Below are positions 34,035 through 45,395 of a stretch of 64,000 bases of DNA, piece after piece. The DNA is taken from positions 3,784,001-3,848,000 of the forward strand of contig NC_088316.1 in NCBI RefSeq assembly GCF_910592395.1. Direction: 5' to 3'. Origin of the DNA: Lineus longissimus. Taxonomy: Eukaryota > Nemertea > Pilidiophora > Heteronemertea > Lineidae. Under the pieces are notes generated by a model. The model saw only the letters and a program-made list of their open reading frames with translations. It searched no databases and was not told where the DNA came from. The first letter of the stretch is position 1. Every line of letters begins with the position of its first letter. A program made the translations under genes and the position numbers.

Positions 34035-34036
34035 TC

Positions 34037-34624
34037 CATCTGATGCGACATGATATAGGGGCCGAGTCATGAGATATGGGCTGTCAGGGTAGGGTGGCAC
34101 ATTGGATAAGGCCTATCGTAGCACATAATCAGTTTGGGTTTGCATGGTGCACCACCAACCACACAAAATATGGAACTAAAATACCTTCATTGAAGCTTGT
34201 CTTTTTTAGGATATACTAAACAGTCTGGAAGCAGTGACAGAGAAATAACACCATCTCGAAACCTTGATTTGTAATGCAAAAGCATTGTTGATATTTCTTT
34301 TCCATTCATACTTACACAACAGGGAATTTTCAAATTCAAGAATATTTGTTAAATCTTTGAACAAACAGGCCATGTATAACCCTCTTTCTACCAAACTCCT
34401 TATTGATTGGCTATCGAATTTTCTCAAAAGATATTCCTCGAAGTTGCAATACGGAAAGTGCAACTACCCCAAATTGCTGCACATAGTTAACCCATCTTGG
34501 CTCTACGCGGATGTGTATTATGTCATCTGTTCTTTCCTACTTATGCCATCATTTTGAGGCTGAGTTTGCTTATGGCTGTGATAAGTTTAGTCTCATGGGC
34601 ATAGACGATTGAACCTAACTTAGT
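34037..34624. other. No recognisable feature
   Basis: Unique sequence right of the duplication. Open frames at 34206-34557 on both strands have no recognisable domain. Confidence 0.35.
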
Positions 34625-35150
34625 AGCATGGATAGGAAGAGCTTCTGCAGCCTTTGGGCAGCTTCAGATAATATGGAAGAGCAAAACCAGCATCAGGATG
34701 AAGGTTCGCATCTACAACTCGGTAGTAATCTCAGCCCTGCTGTATGGATCTGAAACACTCGGGCAACCACTCGGGTAGATGGAGACGATTAGACGCCTTT
34801 GACTCTCGATGCCTCCGTAGGATTCTGTGGTTCCACCGGACAAGGAACACAGTATATCCGAGCCAGGACTTGACAACCACCTGTTTCTCTGCTCCTGCAA
34901 AAGAGGGGAGAGGTGGTTTGGCCATGTATGCCGAATGGCACCAACCAGACTACCAAGAGCAGCTAGTGATGGACTGGGATCCGAGTATGATGGGTGCGAC
35001 ACGAAGAAGGGGGAGACAACGGATGAGGTGGATGGAAGCAGTCGAGAGCGACGCAAGACCATCAGCGTGGATGGTGACCTGTGGGTGCTGGCGACCAACC
35101 GATTAAGATGGAGCCAAATGATTGCACTGATGATGACCTAGGTCGCAACG
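34625..35150 (+). pseudogene. Non-LTR retrotransposon reverse-transcriptase C-terminal remnant
   Basis: From 34632 the frame gives GRASAAFGQLQIIWKSK, then RIYNSVVISALLYGSETL, the thumb/connection region typical of endonuclease-RT LINE proteins. A frameshift and an in-frame stop near 34776 follow. A second frame has RRLDAFDSRCLRRIL. The 34827 frame has ERWFGHVCRM; the first shifted frame returns with RRRGRQRMRWMEAV; the last stretch, LWVLATNRLRWSQMI, is back in the third frame. These are the usual consecutive LINE blocks (LYG.ETW, AFE.RCLRR, WFGHV.RM, RGRP..RW, DR..WR). At least three frame changes show it is dead. No 3' tail was clearly seen. Confidence 0.85.
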
Positions 35151-35587
35151 TTGCGGAAAGTGAGTCAGTAAGTAGCCAGGGGTTAAGCCACACATCATAA
35201 GGTATCATTAAACTGAATAATTGAAATGTGCGATAGATCCCACTCTTGTTAAAATATTCCATGAACACCCATTAAAAGTGTCGACATTACCATACCATTT
35301 GATCATGGCAAAAACCTGCCAATTTCACATCATTTCAACTTTTCAAAACCTGCCGCAGGGAAAACGCCACACGCAGAAACCGCTGTAATAGACGCGTATC
35401 ATTTCAAACCTTTGAACTGCTAATTTGATTTAAATAGAAGAAGAGAGTATTCTGATCAAGGGGTGAGCTTCTGAGCCGCGGGAAATCATCGTCCAGGTTT
35501 ATGCTGCACTAACCTGTTCAGTACCTCTGGTTTGGACGTCTGTTTTCAAGAAATTAGTTTGAGTTTTGCACCATAGTGATTGTAAAA

Positions 35588-35776
35588 TGTGACCCGTCAC
35601 AGCAAAACCAGGCGCATGTCGCTCTGAGCGTGGCAGGTTGAGACGGACTGTTTGTTCATTTCTCTATTGTCTGCCTTTTGCGAAATATGAGCACTTTAAT
35701 TTCTTCCATTATCTCTTGGTGTCATTTGGATCATCTTCTGTGCGACATGCGCCTGGTTTTGATTTGACGGGTCACA
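35588..35776. mobile_element. MITE with 35-bp terminal inverted repeats
   Basis: Left TIR 35588-35622 starts TGTGACCCGTCACAGCAAAA and ends GCGCATGTCGC. Right TIR 35742-35776 is its inverse, differing only at the CAG/AAT positions near base 13 (two mismatches). Total 189 bp, no coding. Long, well-kept TIRs on such a short element suggest fairly recent activity. Confidence 0.9.
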
Positions 35777-35996
35777 AATATATTGCCATCACTAGTTGAT
35801 GAGTGTTAACTGTTGGTGGGTTCAGCACATCATTGTTGATTATGTGGCTCTAAAAATGCTAAATTTAAAGAATGCCAAAGATGCCATGTCACCAAAATGT
35901 GAAATGAAATGGTTGCAAATATATCCAGGTTTACCATACATCTTCAAGTAAAGATTAGCCCCTTTCACAGCATGAATATATCCCCATCACCTGCAA

Positions 35997-36100
35997 GTGA
36001 CATGCACAGCACATCATGCCCTTCTATTTTTGGATTCCAATTCATCAGCACTCAGCCACGGCCTCTTTAAACATGCCAAACACACTCTGGAAACATTAGT
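35997..36100 (+). repeat. Dispersed repeat (CACAGCACATCATGCCCTTC)
   Basis: GTGACATGCACAGCACATCA then TGCCCTTC, and AAACATGCCAAACACACTC. The same two blocks, similarly spaced, occur at 58680-58780. The first block alone also occurs at 58631. Confidence 0.6.
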
Positions 36101-37094
36101 TTGATCCAAACACAATAGATGGCAAAATTTTTGAACATTATATGCCTTTTCAGATAAAAGTAAGCAATGTTCAGCATTGGCTTTCACTAGTTGGTGCCAG
36201 TGTAAAAGAAATGAAAGTCCCCCGGAATCTAAGTCAGGTCCTTTTGTTAAAGTGAATAGAGTCGTCGAGTTCCTTTGTTGAAGATTATGTAGCTAACCCT
36301 AACCAAACCATTAACCACATTCGTTGACAATACACAGCTATTGTATGGGGTACTGCATTCCTAGGACGTCCATTCCTTTTACACCGGCCCAAAAAAAGAC
36401 TACAACAAAAGCGTTAGAAACTTGGAATGCAAGAATGAAGACTTTATCGAGCAAATTTCGATCCGTTGCGAGCATTTGCCCAAATCTGACGAAGGTATTG
36501 TAGAGATTATCAATGGCTGTTTACTTCCGATAAAAGCAATCTGACAATACTCGTCACCTCGGCATTGATTTCCAATGACTGCCTGAAGCATGAGAAACGT
36601 TTCCCAATACAAGGCCAAGGGCAGATCAAAGACTCAGAGAAAGAGGGGGTCAGTCACCCTCACTTCTCAGGACTTTATGGTCAAATTCAAAGATTTTTCA
36701 GAAATGATTAAGGGGACAGGGCCGAGATTACCCCCTTGAATCTGCCTCTCAAGGCTGGCAAACATCCAGGTCAGTATCATACAAGGCCTGCATGACTTCA
36801 GCGTTTAAATGTGGTAGAGAATCTCAAGAGCCACTGACTTGAAGGTGAAAACACTACCTATATTTGAAATCCTTGTGACCCCGAACCAAAATCAATCTTA
36901 AATCCTCTAAAACATGGGGTGATGAGTAGAGAAAGTGAAGCTTTTAGAAACTTTAAAAGCAGTAATTTATCAAAATACAGGATTTCATAACTAATCTCAC
37001 TGAAATTTCAAATGCTGATGAATAACAACTACTCACTGCCACAACTATTTACTGCTCATTCAATTCATTTTCGGTAAACTTTCCAGCATTCATG
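36101..37094. other. No recognisable feature
   Basis: Unique sequence. A two-copy CTAACC telomere-like word near 36294 is too short to mean anything. Confidence 0.35.
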
Positions 37095-37670
37095 AATAGA
37101 GATTTGCCAGACAGGGTTCCTTTGTGATCAATAATGATCATTGATACCATTAATTGATACAGCAGACAAACATATCTATTACTGCCTCCAAGCAATGCTT
37201 TAGTGTCAAGCTAGTTTCCGTATCTGATAAACCAGTCAACCCAGACTGCAACAGGTTGGAACTGCACCTAGGAACCCTGAGGTCTACCAGTATAGTGATC
37301 ATACCCAACAGATTTGCCAGACATAAATCCTTTGTGAATTATTATCCATGATAATAATTGACAGGGCAGACAGACATATCTAATAAGGCCTCCAAACAAG
37401 ACCTTAGAGTCAACCTAGTTCCTGTATTTTCCTGAAGGCTTTGACATGACAGAAGCGACACTTAGGCGCATCCGATAAACCAAACCCGGATATCACCGGC
37501 TGCAACTGGTAGGCACTGCACTGAGGAACCCGGGGTCTACCGGTATAGTTATTCAAAGCCTAAATGTTTGCAAGACAGATTTCCTTTGTGAATGATGATC
37601 TATGATAGTAATTGATACAGAAATATCTGATAACATCCCCAAGCAAGTCTTTTGTATGTCCGATGTTAAC
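37095..37670 (+). repeat. Divergent tandem repeat, about 210-255-bp units, 3 copies
   Basis: GATTTGCCAGACAG...TCCTTTGTGA begins units at about 37100, 37311 and 37565. Shared blocks follow: ATAGTAATTGATACAG, CAGACATATCT, CTCCAAGCAA, then GGAACCCKGRGGTCTACCRG and TATAGT. Units differ by substitutions and an extra stretch of about 40 bp in the second. Confidence 0.7.
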
Positions 37671-38596
37671 AACAGACGGTATTTTCCTCTTGGCTTCTGC
37701 TAGCAGTTTATAAGTGGCAAGATTCACCTCCTTATACCAGCAGATTTGCTATGGGCAGCACTGTCTACCTGATCAGATATTCTATTTATAAATCCACTCA
37801 GTTGATTTCAGGGCCCTAAGCAGTGCTTAAGCAACCAGCGTCTCTTTTTATATGGAGTCAGAGGCAAACCAGGTAACCTATGTAATTCTAGCTTTAAGAT
37901 CGGTGCTCAAAAGGAAGTAAGTGGTTATATACTGCCTCTACTGAACTGCTCCTCCTGCCTAAAATAGTACTGGGGATGACGAGGGAAGGACGTAGCCCCT
38001 TTAAGCCATTCGACGTCACCAAAAATCAAAAATCAATCTGAGTCGTCACAACATGACGATTGTGATGAGGTTGCGTGAGTGGTAAAGTGAATTGGCTAAA
38101 ATAGTTCTCATCAAAATAAACTTGCATTTCGATACTTCTGCAATCTTTTCTGCATGTATTGTCTTTACATGAATGTTTGTAGCTGATTTCATCGTTGCCA
38201 ATGGCGAATATGCACTGGAGTTTGAGTCGATTCTCTTCAAGAATCGATTCGAAGTTGCGAGTGATATACCAGCTGTGTGGTCAGAATTCTGAAATTTTGA
38301 AAAGTATATTAGTGCATTCGTTTTTCACGACAGCAATTACTTTGGACACTTCGGGCAATATTTTTGTGCATCAAGCTACAAATTGCAGGTCTGCCGGCAA
38401 TGCCTTCGAATGCAATATCCCGTAGGCTACTGGTAAGCAAAAAATGTCAAGACCACAAAATAAATGGGGTGATGTGGCTGTCCATTAGTGTCAAAGACAC
38501 CGCAAAGACTGTCATAATCTGTCTGCTACTATGCTGTGGGTGGTGTTGCTGATGTCTTCCAGCCGAGGTGCAATATCTCATCCTCAGAGATTTAAA
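37671..38596. other. No recognisable feature
   Basis: Unique non-coding sequence. Open frames at 38046-38552 lack recognisable domains. Confidence 0.35.
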
Positions 38597-39000
38597 TAAG
38601 GCTACACCAAATTAACGCCTTGGATAGCGAACCCACTTAGAAATCTATTCCCTAATTTGGAAAAGGTGTTTTTATTCATAACACCCACTGATTAGCATCT
38701 AAAGTCACCTTTTGACACAAATTAAAACAAAATATAAAGAAAACCCCTCTTGCTTGGGTTTGATTTGTCAAACTGATAGTACAAATCATCTGTGGTGTGA
38801 CCTAGATACCATAACTAGGTCATGATAGAGAAATTTGACAGTATCAACTGAAGTCAAATGTGCTGACATGGTGTTGTTCACAATACCTTGCCAATTATAA
38901 AGTCTTGTGATGAGTTTTTAATTTTAATTTTTCGCTTCCTCCAGCAAAGAATAGTTGTCTCCTTGCCTGCCATCCAAGGTATTAAATTGGTGTGGCCTAA
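38597..39000 (+). mobile_element. TIR element 'TAAGGC' copy 2, uninterrupted
   Basis: Left TAAGGCTACACCAAATTAAC then GCCTTGGATAG. Right, in reverse complement, TTAGGCCACACCAATTTAAT then ACCTTGGATGG. About 404 bp with roughly 30-bp imperfect TIRs. It aligns in reverse orientation with both halves of 3166-3926 but lacks the 390-bp insert found there. End fragments also occur at 27538-27620 and 44920-44990. No transposase. Confidence 0.8.
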
Positions 39001-39395
39001 CAACTGAATGGTTTCCTAATGGTCAAGGCTTTGCTTTGTCACTAAAGGCAATGGGTTAGATAATTCACTGAAATGTTTTCTTGTGGCTTCTGCTAATAAT
39101 CTTCACTGCACGGTTCTTCTATCTGACCCTTTCAGTAATCATCGACAAACGCTAGCTACTTTCTGCTTCAATGCCAGACCACATGGTCATCAGAGCTTGC
39201 TTCAATAACACCAGCTCTTTGACTTGGCAACCAACCCAGACCCATGGATCATCCACATTTACGGCATCCTGAAATTCACTTCTGCATCCTTTACAAAACC
39301 TCAGAAAAAGCACTAAGTACCCTTTTAACCAGGGGTTTGAAATATCCAAAGACAGAGTGTATTGAAAACCGCTCAGTTATTCAAGGATGCATTTA
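39001..39395. other. No recognisable feature
   Basis: Unique sequence; nothing found. Confidence 0.35.
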
Positions 39396-39545
39396 GGGGA
39401 GATTGGTGGCATAGTTAGCTCATAACCAGGATGTCGAGGGTTCGACACTCGGAGGTATCTCCCTGTTTTGTCTTCGTGTCCTTTAAACAATGCACTTAAC
39501 CAACTTGCTTCTCTCCAGGTATACTCCCCAGGGAGTCAAGAACAA
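39396..39545 (+). mobile_element. tRNA-derived SINE with tRNA-like head
   Basis: The head 39396-39464 begins GGGGAGA and ends TCTCCCT, which can pair as a 7-bp acceptor stem with one G-T. A box: TGGCATAGTTAGC. B box: GGTTCGACACTC. The word CTCATAACCAGGATGTC resembles the anticodon-arm to variable-loop part of a CAT (methionine) tRNA, but the head is too short for a full anticodon arm. The tail TGTCCTTTAAACAATGCACT then TAACC resembles the TGTCCTTGGGCAAGRCACTT body of invertebrate SINEs. Not a functional tRNA. Confidence 0.7.
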
Positions 39546-40144
39546 CATGACAATGTTTTTTAAAACGTAGTAATTTCAGGAATGGGTCATTTAATATACC
39601 TGTAAGTATAAAAGACCCAGACTCTTTATTCCCGATGGCAAATACTTGAACCAATTTGACTTAGACAAATTGGAACCATGAACTCTGGCAAAATGCTCTT
39701 GGGAACATTAGCAAAATACTCCCAAGCAATTTCTCAACTTCATTTGGGGAATCAACTTTGAAATTTCATTGTAATGGCAATGCGACACCCCTTGAAATCG
39801 AGACCCTTGAAAATCTAGCACATGCCTGTGGTCATCCGCACATCTCCGGTCATCGATTAGCTCCTTAGCTCTGGTCAGTTCACTTTGCTAAAAGCTACGG
39901 TATCCCTCCGTTCCTTCTTGGTATCAAAAGGCAGTCACTTTGACATCTGAGCTGGCTATCCCCAGAGGGCATTTAAATGGCAGCCTTTCTGCCCTTCCCT
40001 TTGAGGGAAAGGCACTTGTGGTGACAGAAAGTTGACTCTGCCCCAAGGAGGAAATCGGAAGTTCGTACAAAGACAGTGCTACTGGTATGTTCACAACTTC
40101 TGGAAAGTGGGTTGGTAAGCTAAGCCCAGAGCGCTCACAATGAT
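39546..40144. other. No recognisable feature
   Basis: Unique sequence. The 91-codon minus frame at 39924-40199 has no recognisable domain. Confidence 0.35.
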
Positions 40145-40149
40145 CTGGA

Positions 40150-40390
40150 CAAATGCTATAAGAGGGTGTAATCATACATTGCTGGATTGTAATCTCCATG
40201 TCTTTTCATGCCAACTTATCGGTGAAGGATGGATATACGCACAACGACGGTAGATCGGCATGTGTCTTTTCAAAAAGGACATATGCATGGACTATTGCCT
40301 CCATCCTTAAGGTCTTTACGCCATATTAGGGTGTAATATTATAATTGCTAGATGGGAATCTCCATGTATTTTTAAAAAGGACATGCACCC
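40150..40390 (+). repeat. Old direct duplication
   Basis: AGGGTGTAATCATACATTGC...TAATCTCCATGTCTTTT at 40153 and AGGGTGTAATATTATAATTG...GAATCTCCATGTATTTTT at 40328, each followed by a related AAAAAGGACAT word. Spacing about 175 bp. Confidence 0.55.
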
Positions 40391-42712
40391 TTTAGTCTCA
40401 ATCTGTGCAAATTAATTACACGCTCGCGCTATTAAGCAGCGACGGGAGTCAATATTGGCAGCAAGAATATATCAAGCAGGGTCGTTATTGGGTTGAACTG
40501 CCGTAACTGCAGGGTATGAGAGATTATCAATGGAAAATTGGTTTGCATACGCACAAAGATGCCAAAGAGCTTGTGGCTTTATGGGGAAATCACGTTCATT
40601 TTAAACATTTGTATTCATCTGCGTCCAATTATTACCACATCTTCTGTGAAGAAATGTAATCGTTGTTTACGTTTAACGCAAATGAGCAAATTGTGAATGG
40701 GTGTAGAAGCCCTGAACAGTCGGGCTAGGATTCCTGAATGGTTGTTGCCAAAACAAGATATTTTACCTGGACATACACCTCCAAATTTTGACTTCTTCAA
40801 CTCAGAGGCGCATTGATGCAAGAAAACGCTTTAGTCTCCAACTATCTCTTAAAATGGTGCTTGTGTTGTTCTTAAGCATTGTTAAGCTAAAGCTGGTATA
40901 GAAGGGATAACCTGCTGGAAAAGTCTTGTAAATCAAACAATTTTTTTCTGCAAGCTGCTGTTGATTCTTCTGAAAACCCTGAGCTTTGCCAGGAAATTTC
41001 ATGACGGCTGCCTGCAGAGAGTCACAAAGTTTTCCACCTGGATGGGAAATTGAAATGTCAACAGAACCAACTCTCTTCTGTTTTCATTTGGATTTTGTAT
41101 CCCTAAAGAAATCATCCACTGACTTAATGTTTTGAGAAGGTGATGAAAGGGTATTCTGAGACAGGGGCTATGACTTTTTTGCTAGTTGAGAATGGTACTG
41201 ACTTAAACGGGATTTTGTACGAGCAACGTTTCGGTCTCCTTTTTACTCCTTCTCAGGTGGTGAAAATGAATCTTCTAAGTTCCTGTTCAAAGGTCTGGCG
41301 CAGAGCAGTCAGCTCAATTTGGCCTGATGAACACCTAGCTTCAGCCGAGGTGATGCTGCATATAGAATCTCAACTACAATTACACAAGAACCCAGCAGAC
41401 CAACTGAAACCAAATGAAGTTGTGTCAGGTTGACAAGGTGAAGTGTTTACACTGTGTCAACCACTAGTCTAAACCGTGACACACAAAATACACCTAACTC
41501 AATACCAATATTACAACCATCTGACAAATATCCAGCAAGTCAACAAAGTAAATTCTCAAATAATCCATGATGCGTGGTGGTTATGTTTTAAAATATTGAT
41601 CAACACTGTGAACCATATCAGCAGGGAAAGCATTCTCGGCAAACATACGTTTTTCAAATGCACGGAATCCCTGGAGTGCATTTAAACTTTTAGTGAAGCC
41701 ATGACGATATCTTGCAAGGGAAACTTCTTCTGCAAGTTCTGTTTGCCTCGCAAACAAGTGATCTGAATCACCGCAACATGCAATCTTTATTACATGCAAC
41801 AGAAATGATGTGTTTGTGGCGCTCTCGGTCAATCCCAGGTGCCTGGGACAAGAATCGGTCATACATGTAGCAGCGATCTGTAATCGATATCGAACACAGC
41901 AATTACGGTTTTACCAACAGAGGAGAGATCTTCTTGTCGCAAATAGCAATGATTACAGTCGTAGGTCGCGTTGATTTAAATCACTGGTTTGTGTTGCACT
42001 TTAACGTCAGAAAACCCTAGAGTACATTTTAACTTTTTTGAAACCATGACTAGCTGTTGCTCAATGATGCTTTCAGAATTTTCTTCCACGAGTTCCCGAT
42101 GGAAGTAGAATGAAAGCTAAAATAAAACTAAATTCTACAATTGCTTTTGACACATATCAAAAATGTGTGGCATAATGTTTTGATGATAAATATGTAAGAC
42201 ATCACATGTTAATCACTGGCCTTGGAGGCACGCATTTTGCGGTGTTTTTTTCTGATGCATGCGCTAGGTTGAAGAGTGTGCCCAGGGGCAGAGACGAAAG
42301 AGTGTTTTCACGGCCAGCCATGTTGGAGGGCAGAACTATGATTAGTCTTGCCAAACTTAACTGAATCAAATGCTGTCATGGTCATTCGGGCTTGCTTTCT
42401 TTTGCCTGTCCCTCCAGCATCGCAGGTGAACATGTCGCGTGAAATCACTCTATTGGACCTTGTTCAGTAGCAAGAGGGTTAACAACTGAAATGTATTTTC
42501 CACCACCCATTTAAGGCCAGCTGCCCACACCAACAGTATTCGATTAACATTGACACAATCAGACCTAATAAAAACCTGAATGAATGCCCTCACCACAGGA
42601 AGCACCCAAACTCCAATTTCAATATTGAATTCGTAACCAATGTTTAATATGGTGGTCTGGCAATATTTGCATCCAGCGACGTGATTAAGTCCAATAATTG
42701 TACTAGAATGAC
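40391..42712. other. Mostly unique non-coding stretch
   Basis: It holds a divergent copy of the AGAGATC/GATTACA repeat (41884-41975) and a weak direct repeat (41640-41740 against 41990-42100, around CATTTWAACTTTT and CCATGAC). No coding recognised. Confidence 0.35.
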
Positions 42713-42967
42713 CTATAGTCCATTTCAGTTAGACAAAGAAAATGTACTTCCGTCTAGAAAACCTCAAATAACTGGGAAAAGTTGTCAGTATTTCGCTTCT
42801 AATGGCTCATTCCTGGTCATGCTTTGTCTAATTCAAGCAAATTAAGTATCTTTAATTACTTTGAACATTTGTGATTTCAGATGAAATCGAAGATTTTTTC
42901 AACTTCTACACCTTTTGTGCGTAATAACAAAAAATCTAAGTGCAGTTTCTCACGAAATAGACTGTAG
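42713..42967. mobile_element. MITE-like element (CTATAGTCCATTTC ends)
   Basis: Left CTATAGTCCATTTC and right GAAATAGACTGTAGC are imperfect inverted repeats. The interior GGCTCATTCCTGGTCATGCT then TTGTC recurs at 45224-45395 in a truncated relative that ends CGTGAAATGGAGTACGG. Confidence 0.6.
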
Positions 42968-44917
42968 CATAAAATGTTTGAAGAGACCTGATTAAATTTT
43001 TTTTCCCTTCCATTTTTCCATCAGCCAATATAACATAACCAGTTCTTTTTAATTCAATTTCATTTTCTTCTGTCAACCTCTTTCTAAAAGACTGCAACCA
43101 CAAAGTATGGTACGTTTGAATCTAATTTTGATTTTTTTGTGCTGGAATTGTCATAGGATAAAATGATGTTCAGTACTCATTCCGCTGTCTGGGTGACTCA
43201 AAACTGCTTAGATTTAACTCCTGCCTTAGGCTTTTACCCTGCCGTTCAAAACTCCCCATCTCTATAAGCATTTTGTGACAGGTTTCCTTTAACATTAATT
43301 ATTGCCCATATGAAAATACAAGCATTGCTTTTAGACTGGTCTGGCAAGCTTCACCGATCATTTCACCTAAATGTTTTGTCTAGGTGTCAATATCAAGTGC
43401 TAACAAAAGGTGTGTTTTTAAACAAGTTCCTTCTTCCTCTGCCTCTGCCTTAATTGAAAAGTGCTGTTTTTACTCGGGGAGGGCACTTTAATGCACCCTT
43501 CAATTCACTTTTCGACTGGTCTGGCATGCTTTGTTGATTATTTTCATTTAGTGCTACCATTCAGGGAATTTTCTTCTGTTCCAATCAGCAGGCACTCATT
43601 TTACTCAGGGAGGGTCAAAGTGTCCACTGTGTACAAGAGTGTCATAAGAAGACCCTACTATACCAACAGGAAGAACAGTCCAAAGGCCTGATTCTTTGTT
43701 GTATGGGTTGGACATGAGCACATTTTAATGCCAATGGGGTATGGGTGATTGAAAAAATATCCAATGAAACGCCCTGCATAACAAAAGAATATGATCAATA
43801 GATTCTACTACCGGGAAATATAGCTTGGCGTGTCTGTACACAGTGGTGTCCGCCAGGGTTAGGTACATCATTATGGCAACAATCAGAATGGAGACATGGC
43901 CATTGGGAAACATGGCCAAGATGAACTTACAGGATCAGCCGTACGCAGTAGAGAGAAAAACAGTAACTCTTAAGAGCAGCAGACCTTTTTTGTCAAAGCA
44001 TGAATGATCAGAAACGAATCACCTTTTTTCATCTTCCTTTCTTAAACGTTCATATCCCAGCAACCTTTCAACAACAAATATTCATTATAACCATTATTGA
44101 CCCAAGTTACCAAGCAGCGGGAAGGAATTCCATTTTAGTCCATATTCATTGCCATTATTTCCACATTGTGTATACAACTGACTGCAACTAGCATAACAAT
44201 ATTCACTGTCAGAACGTGAATTGGTCATGAGAGATTTGAAATTCATTAGCAGGATTGATATTAGACATGTTTATTTGTTAGTTGCATGACAGTGCCATGG
44301 AGTTTTGATCGAAAATTACTGGACTATGTTTCCTGTTTAATTTTTCTCCATTAATGTGGACTGATGGTATTTAAGAACATTGAACATGAATCGTAAATGC
44401 TTGTATATCTGTATTGTTTGAATACATTGTTTCAAATTGATCCCGATGGCCCACTGGTACCGTTAAGGCGTTTGTTTCGTGAATGGAAGGGCAAAGGCTC
44501 AGCCAAATTGATATACGGCGCAGCCGGATGGTAGGCCATCGGAAGTTAAATAGAGGGTACAAAATGCCATCACACCAGGCGGATAGCAGTAATAGAGAGA
44601 AGTATGAAAGTAAAGCCCAACCTCCCCAATTCCTACATCTCCACTGTAGGAATTTATCTCAGTCATGAGATGACCCCGATAAACATTCTCCAATCGATTA
44701 TATTTGTAGTTGCGATCAAAATCGGTTAACTGTTTACCATTATAATCAGATTCATTTGCATGCAGTCTTTATGATTCTGACCACAACAATAGTACCAATA
44801 TGTCCCCTGCCTCCGTAGCAACCAAGCAACTGACACAAAGTCGTTCCTCCATCGATCCATTCATTCTTCTCCATCAAAGATGCACAAGCTGTCGGATAAA
44901 GACATTTATCATTGTCA
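42968..44917. other. No recognisable feature
   Basis: Weak repetition of CGACTGGTCTGGCAWGCTT and CTCGGGGAGGG blocks at 43335-43490 and 43515-43615. No gene identified. Confidence 0.35.
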
Positions 44918-45395
44918 GGCCACAAAAATTTAATACCTTGGATAGTGGGCCCACCTATGAAACATTTCTGGACCGCTCACTTTGGTTTTTTTATAATCTG
45001 TACAAATCATTTCTTGGCCAATGTTGATCAAACCACACCTTTTTTTTGTAACCTCCATCTCTGAATATCCTTTTATTTTTGCAAATAATCATGAAAATAA
45101 ATGAAAATGAAAAAAACCGGTATGCGAAAAAGTTCTGTTCCCATTTTAACAACAACATGTAATTCATTTCAAAAAACAATGGCACTGCATCCAAAACAAG
45201 CCTAAAATGGCAATTTGTCGCTATTTCCCTTCAAATGGTTCATTCTTATGGTCATGCTTTGTCCGATTCTGACAAAGAAAGCATTTTTAGAAAGATTAGC
45301 CTTCAAAGTTTTAGATGATTTTTCAAATATTTCATATTCCGTGCAAAAATCATCAAAAATCGGAGTGCCAATTCTTCGTGAAATGGAGTACGGTT
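44918..45395 (+). repeat. Fragments of two MITE families
   Basis: 44920-44990 is an end fragment of the TAAGGC element (GGCCACAAAAATTTAATACC then TTGGATAGTGGGCCCACC). 45224-45395 is a truncated relative of 42713-42967. Confidence 0.55.

Noticed and set aside
36293-36306. CTAACCCTAACC telomere-like word
   Set aside because: Only two hexamer copies in unique sequence; expected by chance.
44443-44560. tRNA-like A-box word (GGCCCACTGGTACCGTTAAG)
   Set aside because: No convincing B box or tRNA fold follows, so a SINE or tRNA gene is not supported.
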